Below are positions 60,601-64,000 of a stretch of DNA of 64,000 nucleotides, in pieces; the stretch's first letter is position 1; the number at the start of each line of letters is the position of its first letter. The notes beneath the pieces were generated by a model. It saw only the letters and a list, made by a program, of their open reading frames with translations, was not told where the DNA came from and searched no databases. A program made the position numbers and the translations under genes. This DNA is from Streptomyces sp. TRM68416 (lineage in GTDB: Bacteria > Actinomycetota > Actinomycetes > Streptomycetales > Streptomycetaceae), in the NCBI RefSeq assembly GCF_014596915.1, contig NZ_JACVWU010000012.1, positions 1 through 64,000 of the forward strand, given 5' to 3'.

Positions 60601-61254
60601 CCGTCCGAACACCTTCAGCGTGGGCAGCCCGGCGACGACATCCAGGAAGTGGCCGGACAGCCGGGACAGCAGCCGCCACTGACGGTCCATCCGGGACTGC
60701 GTGGCCCAGCCGATCAGCATCATGAAGACCGGAATGAGGGGGAGCGTGCCGACGATGATGGCCGCCGAGACCCAGTCCTCGGTGACGATCCGGGCCAGCA
60801 CCGCCACCGGCACGACCACCGCGAGCCCCAACTGCGGCAGATAGCGGGAGAAGTAGTCGTCGAGCGCGTCGACTCCACGGGTCGCGAGGGCGACCAGCGA
60901 GCCGGTCCGCTGTCCGCCGAGCCACCCGGGGCCGAGCGCGACCGCGCGCTCCAGCAGGCGCCCGCGCAGCTCCGACTTCACCGCGGCGCTCGCCCGGTGG
61001 GCGGCGAGCTCGGTGAGCCAGGAGACCAGCGCGCGCCCGCAGGCGACGGCCGCCAACAACAGCAGGGGAGTGCGCAGTTCACCGACCGACAGCCCGTGCT
61101 GGAAGGCGCCGACCACCACCTCGGCGATGAGCATCGCCTGAGCGATGACCAGCGCCGCTCCGACGACACCCAGGCCGACGACCGCCACCATGAACAGGCG
61201 GGTGGCACGGGCGTACCGGAGCAGACGCGGGTCGATCGGTTTCACGTGAAACAC
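57661..61254 (-). CDS. cydCD: Fused CydDC heterodimeric-type ABC exporter, needed for cytochrome bd assembly
   Basis: The 1197-residue protein fuses two ABC exporter halves, as is usual in actinobacteria. Half 1 (about 1-560) has a membrane domain and an NBD with GPSGAGKSTLLN and LSAGQRQRLALARAFL. Half 2 (about 630-1197) has a second membrane domain and an NBD with GPSGSGKTTLAQ and LSGGQRQRLALARALL. The product exports thiols or haem-related cargo and is needed for cytochrome bd maturation. The linker (about 560-625) is an Ala/Glu/Val repeat. The GTG start gives MFHVKPIDP, whose codons contain a parS site; a GTG three codons later is also possible. Confidence 0.94.
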   Translation of the reverse strand: MFHVKPIDPRLLRYARATRLFMVAVVGLGVVGAALVIAQAMLIAEVVVGAFQHGLSVGELRTPLLLLAAVACGRALVSWLTELAAHRASAAVKSELRGRLLERAVALGPGWLGGQRTGSLVALATRGVDALDDYFSRYLPQLGLAVVVPVAVLARIVTEDWVSAAIIVGTLPLIPVFMMLIGWATQSRMDRQWRLLSRLSGHFLDVVAGLPTLKVFGRAKAQAESIRRITDDYRRATMRTLRIAFLSSFALELLATISVALVAVTIGMRLVHGEMDLYIGLVILVLAPEAYLPLRQVGAQYHAAAEGLAAAEEIFEVLETPVPVSGTAPVPSGSVAFEGVTVRYPGRSGDAVSEVSFAVEAGETVALVGPSGAGKSTLLNVLLGFVRPTEGKVRVGGTDLAELDLEQWRSRIAWVPQRPQLFAGTIAENVRLARPDADDAAVLRALEEAGAREFVAGLPQGADTVLGEDGAGLSAGQRQRLALARAFLADRPVLLLDEPTAALDGETEAEVVAAVGRLAVGRTVLLVVHRPALLGIADRVVRLAEPAAPDLVTTVAAKASAAHAIEGAGRPVAEDAELPVAEDAGRLVAEDAGRPVVDGAELPAVEAETAPPAAAGGVLARVRALSGARRGRLALALLLGSLALGSAVGLMATSGWLISRASQQPPVLYLMVAVTATRAFGIGRAVFRYGERLVSHDAVLRMLADTRVAVYRRLERLAPAGLRTTRRGDLLSRLVSDVDALQDYWLRWLLPAGAAAVVSAASVGFTAWLLPEAGAVLAVGLLAAGVGVPLLTGAVARRAERRLAPARGVLATRVTDLLTGTAELTVAGALPARTAEARRADGTLTRIASRAAGATALGDGLTALVSGLTVALAALVGAQGVADGRLSGVAMAVVVLTPLAAFEAVLGLPLAVQYRQRVRRSAERVYEVLDAPEPVREPERPRQAPVSPFPVALKGLTARHAGQDRDALAGVDLTLEEGRRIAVVGPSGSGKTTLAQTLLRFLDADTGSYTLGGVDAAAVDGDDVRRLVGLCAQDAHLFDSSVRENLLLAKKDATEDELRDALRRARLLDWAEGLPDGLDTLVGEHGARLSGGQRQRLALARALLADFPVLVLDEPAEHLDLPTADALTADLLAATEGRTTLLITHRLAGLEAVDEVVVLDEGRVVQRGGYAELAAVEGLLRAMVEREEEVDLLVAAG
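59440..59565 (-). repeat. Degenerate in-frame repeats in the CydCD inter-half linker
   Basis: Plus-strand units of about 30 bp built around GGCGTCCTCGGCGACGGG encode repeats like PVAEDAELPVAEDAGRLVAE. They lie in the hinge between the two ABC halves and probably vary in number between strains. Confidence 0.7.
61239..61252. other. parS site over the cydCD start codon region
   Basis: GTTTCACGTGAAAC is a perfect 14-bp match to the Streptomyces ParB-binding parS core. It occupies the first codons of cydCD. Confidence 0.9.
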
Positions 61255-61284
61255 ACCCTCTTCTCAAAGGGGTCTATGGGGTCA

Positions 61285-61300
61285 TGTTTCACGTGAAACA
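61285..61300. other. parS site between cydB and cydCD
   Basis: TGTTTCACGTGAAACA is a perfect 16-bp parS. It is flanked by GGGGTC and GACCCC, which extend the dyad. It lies 46 bp (centre to centre) from the neighbouring parS, in the 61-bp gap between the two genes. Confidence 0.93.
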
Positions 61301-61315
61301 CGACCCCATCCGGAC

Positions 61316-62320
61316 TCAGTGCGCGGGTTCTGCGATGTGCTGGGTACCGATCCGCTTGCGGAAGACCCAGTAGGTCCAACTCTGGTAGAGCAGGACGATC
61401 GGCGTGGCGATAGCGGCACACCAGGTCATGATCTTCAAGGTGTACGCGCTCGACGAGGCGTTGGTGACCGTCAGGCTCCACTCGTCATTGAGCGAGGACG
61501 GCATGACGTTCGGGAAGAGCGTCAGGAAGAGCATCGCCACGGCGGCCACGATGGTGACGCCGGACAGGGCGAACGCCCATCCCTCACGCCCGGCCTGGTT
61601 CGCCGCCAGTGCCGCCACCAGTGCCGCCACGGCCACGACCAGGGCTACCAGGCTCTTTCCGTCACCGCCGTCGACCTGCGTCCACAGCAGGAAGACCAGC
61701 GCGAGCACCGCCGTGCCGAGACCCACCTGAAGCGCCAGCTTCCGCGCCCGCTCCCGGATGTCCCCGACGGTCTTGAGGGCGACGAACACCGCACCGTGGA
61801 AGGTGAACAGCGTCAGCGTCACCAGGCCGCCGAGGAGCGCGTACGGATTGAGCAGGTCCCAGAAGTTGCCGACGTACTCCATGTTCCGGTCGATCTTCAC
61901 GCCCCGCACGATGTTGCCGAAGGCCACACCCCACAGGAACGCGGGAATGAGCGAGGACCAGAAGATCGCGGTCTCCCAGTTGCGCTGCCAGTTCTCCTCG
62001 GGCCGCTTCGCCCGGTACTCGAAGGCGACGCCCCGGACGATCAGACAGACCAGGATGAGCAGCAGGGGCAGGTAGAAGCCGGAGAAGAGCGTGGCGTACC
62101 ACTCGGGGAAGGCGGCGAAGGTCGCGCCGCCCGCCGTCAGCAGCCACACCTCGTTGCCGTCCCAGACCGGGCCGATGGTGTTGATCAGCACCCGCTTCTC
62201 GGGCCGGTTGCGGGCCAGCAGCCGGGTGAGGATGCCGACCCCGAAGTCGAAGCCCTCCAGGAAGAAGTAGCCGATCCACAGGACGGCGATCAGGACGAAC
62301 CAGACGTCGTGCAGTTCCAT
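61316..62320 (-). CDS. cydB: Cytochrome bd oxidase subunit II
   Basis: The 334-residue integral membrane protein with eight to nine spans is the second subunit of the high-affinity quinol oxidase. It begins with ELHDVWFVLIAVLWIGYFFLEGFDFG, the classic CydB start with its conserved Asp and Glu. GPVWDGNEVWLLTAGG follows. It stabilises the haem site in CydA. It starts 20 bp after the cydA stop, so the two are one operon. Confidence 0.97.
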   Translation of the reverse strand: MELHDVWFVLIAVLWIGYFFLEGFDFGVGILTRLLARNRPEKRVLINTIGPVWDGNEVWLLTAGGATFAAFPEWYATLFSGFYLPLLLILVCLIVRGVAFEYRAKRPEENWQRNWETAIFWSSLIPAFLWGVAFGNIVRGVKIDRNMEYVGNFWDLLNPYALLGGLVTLTLFTFHGAVFVALKTVGDIRERARKLALQVGLGTAVLALVFLLWTQVDGGDGKSLVALVVAVAALVAALAANQAGREGWAFALSGVTIVAAVAMLFLTLFPNVMPSSLNDEWSLTVTNASSSAYTLKIMTWCAAIATPIVLLYQSWTYWVFRKRIGTQHIAEPAH

Positions 62321-62340
62321 GACTGTGCAGCTCCCTCGGC

Positions 62341-63849
62341 CTAGTACGAGAAGGCCATCGGCTTGTCGGCGTCACGGGAGTCGCCGCCGATCTTCGTGGG
62401 CGGGTTGAGGTCGGCCTCGGTGAGCTCGGGCGGGCCGGCCTTGACGTACTTGGCGAGCAGCTTGACCTCGATCACCGCGAGGACGGCGTAGAGCGCCGTG
62501 AAGATGATCATCGAGGCGAGCACCTCGCCCTGCGAGACACCGGGCGAGACGGCGTCACGGGTCTGGAGCACGCCGTAGACGACCCACGGCTGGCGGCCCA
62601 TCTCGGTGAAGATCCAGCCCCAGGAGTTGGCGATCAGCGGGAAGCCCAGGGTCCAGATCGCGATGAGCCAGTACCACCTGGTGAGCTTCGGGCCGAGTGC
62701 CTTCTTCCGGAACAGGACCAGGTTCGGCACCTCGTCCTCACCGACCCGCAGGGCCTGCGGGAGCATGAACTTCTTGCGGGTCAGCCAGAGTCCGACCACG
62801 CCGACGGCGAGGGAGGCCATGCCGAAGCCGATCATCCAGCGGAAGCCCCAGTAGGCGACGGGGATGTTGGGCCGGTAGTCGCCGGGTCCGAACTGCTCCT
62901 CCGATGCCTTCTGGACGTCGTTGATGCCGGGCACGTACGAACTGAAGTCGTCCTTGGCCAGGAAGGACAGCAGTCCCGGAATCTCTATGGCGACCTTGTT
63001 GTGGCCCTTGTCGACATCGCCGTAGGCGAAGATCGAGAAGGGGGCGGGGGATTCGCCGTCCCACAGCGCCTCGGCCGCGGCCATCTTCATCGGCTGCTGC
63101 TCGTACATGATCTTGCCGAGGACGTCACCGCTGACCGCGGTGAACATGCCGCCGATGACGAGGGTGACCAGACCGAGCCGCAGCGAGGTCTTCATCTCGC
63201 GGATGTGCTTCTTGCGCAGCAGGTGGAAGGCCGAGATGCCGACCATGAACGCGCCACCGGTGAGGAAGGCGGCGGACAGGGTGTGGAAGGCCTGGGCCAG
63301 TGCGGTGTTCTGCGTCAGAACCAGCCAGAAGTCGGTGAGCTCGGCCCGCCCCTTCGCCTCGTTGATCCTGTAGCCGACCGGGTGCTGCATCCACGAGTTG
63401 GCCGCGAGGATGAAGTACGCCGACAGGATCGTGCCGATCGACACCATCCAGATACAGGCCAGGTGGATCTTCTTCGGCAGCTTGTCCCAGCCGAAGATCC
63501 ACAGGCCGATGAAGGTGGATTCGAAGAAGAAGGCGATCAGCGCCTCGAAGGCCAGAGGCGCTCCGAAGATGTCACCGACGAACCGCGAGTAGTCGGACCA
63601 GTTCATGCCGAACTGGAACTCCTGCACGATGCCGGTGACCACGCCCATCGCGATATTGATCAGAAAGAGCTTGCCCCAGAACTTGGTCGCTCTGAGGTAC
63701 TTCTCCTTCTCCGTGCGCACCCAGGCCGTCTGCAAGCCGGCCGTCAGCGCGGCGAGCGAGATCGTCAGGGGGACGAAGAGGAAGTGGTAGACGGTGGTGA
63801 TGCCGAACTGCCATCGCGCCAGTGTCTCCGGCGCCAAAGCCAGGTCCAC
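62341..63849 (-). CDS. cydA: Cytochrome bd oxidase subunit I
   Basis: The 502-residue subunit carries haems b558, b595 and d and oxidises quinol to reduce O2. Haem ligands are His in TTVYHFLFVPLTI near residue 21, His in GISAFHLLRKKH, and a Met in the later core. WVVYGVLQTRDAVSPG near 400-415 closes the Q-binding region. The Q-loop is short, as in other actinobacteria. The GTG start is preceded by AAGGAG about nine bases upstream. Expression should depend on the NADH/NAD ratio through Rex, given the operator upstream. Confidence 0.97.
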   Translation of the reverse strand: MDLALAPETLARWQFGITTVYHFLFVPLTISLAALTAGLQTAWVRTEKEKYLRATKFWGKLFLINIAMGVVTGIVQEFQFGMNWSDYSRFVGDIFGAPLAFEALIAFFFESTFIGLWIFGWDKLPKKIHLACIWMVSIGTILSAYFILAANSWMQHPVGYRINEAKGRAELTDFWLVLTQNTALAQAFHTLSAAFLTGGAFMVGISAFHLLRKKHIREMKTSLRLGLVTLVIGGMFTAVSGDVLGKIMYEQQPMKMAAAEALWDGESPAPFSIFAYGDVDKGHNKVAIEIPGLLSFLAKDDFSSYVPGINDVQKASEEQFGPGDYRPNIPVAYWGFRWMIGFGMASLAVGVVGLWLTRKKFMLPQALRVGEDEVPNLVLFRKKALGPKLTRWYWLIAIWTLGFPLIANSWGWIFTEMGRQPWVVYGVLQTRDAVSPGVSQGEVLASMIIFTALYAVLAVIEVKLLAKYVKAGPPELTEADLNPPTKIGGDSRDADKPMAFSY

Positions 63850-63933
63850 GTCGTCAGTCTCCTTACGTCGCCGTGGTACAGCGGCAGTTTGCCCCTTATG
63901 TCCCGCTCATCAGGGGATCAACCCGGACACGCT

Positions 63934-63957
63934 TGTGAACGCGTTCACATTCACAAG
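63934..63957. promoter_or_regulatory. Rex operator (ROP) upstream of cydA
   Basis: TGTGAACGCGTTCACA (63934-63949) is a perfect dyad fitting the Rex site TGTGAACNNNTTCACA reported for S. coelicolor. A third half site (TTCACA, with TTCACAAG ending at 63957) makes an overlapping second dyad CTTGTGAA...TTCACAAG. It lies about 85-110 bp upstream of the cydA start. Confidence 0.92.
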
Positions 63958-63959
63958 CA

Positions 63960-63989
63960 ATTATGACGCACTGATTATCGAAGCTCGAA
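63960..63989 (-). promoter_or_regulatory. Candidate cydABCD promoter
   Basis: On the minus strand, TTCGAG (63984-63989) and CATAAT (63960-63965) are 18 bp apart. The predicted start of transcription falls at or just before the Rex operator, so Rex binding would block initiation or escape. Confidence 0.5.
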
Positions 63990-64000
63990 GGGGGGTCTCA

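Noticed and set aside
57820..61296. Very long open frame antisense to cydCD (over 1100 codons), and similar long antisense frames over the histidine kinase, pepP and degP
   Set aside because: High third-position GC leaves antisense frames free of stops. The translations are Gly/Arg/His/Gln-rich with no domain, and the sense strand has complete, well-known proteins.

Overview
The window is chromosomal DNA from a high-GC actinomycete, almost certainly a Streptomyces. Evidence: about 70% GC with strong third-position GC bias, many GTG starts, ATGA/GTGA stop-start overlaps, Tat substrates, an actinobacterial fused cydCD, anti-sigma/STAS/ANTAR regulators, a TTA codon in an accessory gene, and origin-proximal signals (DnaA boxes and parS sites). 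From memory, the core gene order (degP-GDPD-...-pheA-serS-...-cydCD-cydB-cydA) matches the segment near oriC in S. coelicolor.

Layout. 1-6.2 kb: a HAAS-type membrane protein with its PadR regulator, tRNA-Ser(UGA), an HtrA-type protease, a glycerophosphodiester phosphodiesterase, a small ATPase-fold protein and a SEC-C/DUF5926 protein. 6.2-6.4 kb: a candidate small hairpin RNA. 6.4-16.5 kb: a secreted protein, a small primase/polymerase-domain protein, a GAF-PP2C phosphatase with a changed metal-site residue, aminopeptidase P, a MocR regulator, an MFS transporter, a frameshifted citG-like gene, a Tat-secreted intradiol dioxygenase and an anti-sigma-like kinase. 16.8-22.9 kb: an extracytoplasmic copper operon (membrane protein, YcnI/DUF1775, Sco1, PCuAC, CopCD fusion, DyP peroxidase). 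23-26.5 kb: pheA, a cluster of DnaA boxes, serS and a HAD phosphatase. 27-31 kb: a double ABC-2 transporter operon. 31-36.2 kb: an M24 peptidase, an alpha/beta-hydrolase-SDR fusion, kptA, a hypothetical gene and an LLM flavin oxidoreductase.

36.2-53.6 kb looks like an accessory island inside this core. Its left half is regulatory: GNAT, two STAS proteins, two GAF-ANTAR proteins, and three DUF5994 genes plus one decayed copy, two of them overlapping a tiny membrane protein. Its right half is a compact biosynthetic locus: a divergent IspH-like protein (with a TTA codon), an HTH-TPR regulator, then seven tightly packed genes for an acyltransferase, an acyl-CoA-oxidase-like flavoprotein, two KAS III, a ketoreductase, an ACP and one KAS II. 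There is no chain-length factor, dehydratase, enoyl reductase, thioesterase or NRPS. It reads as a free-standing fatty-acyl assembly line and is my main candidate for an undescribed system.

53.7-64 kb returns to core genes: a HAD phosphatase, an M23 peptidase, a GAF histidine kinase, and cydCD-cydB-cydA behind a perfect Rex operator at the right edge, with two perfect parS sites at the cydB/cydCD junction. Short tandem minisatellites sit at several gene ends. No IS element, integrase, prophage or CRISPR array was seen.
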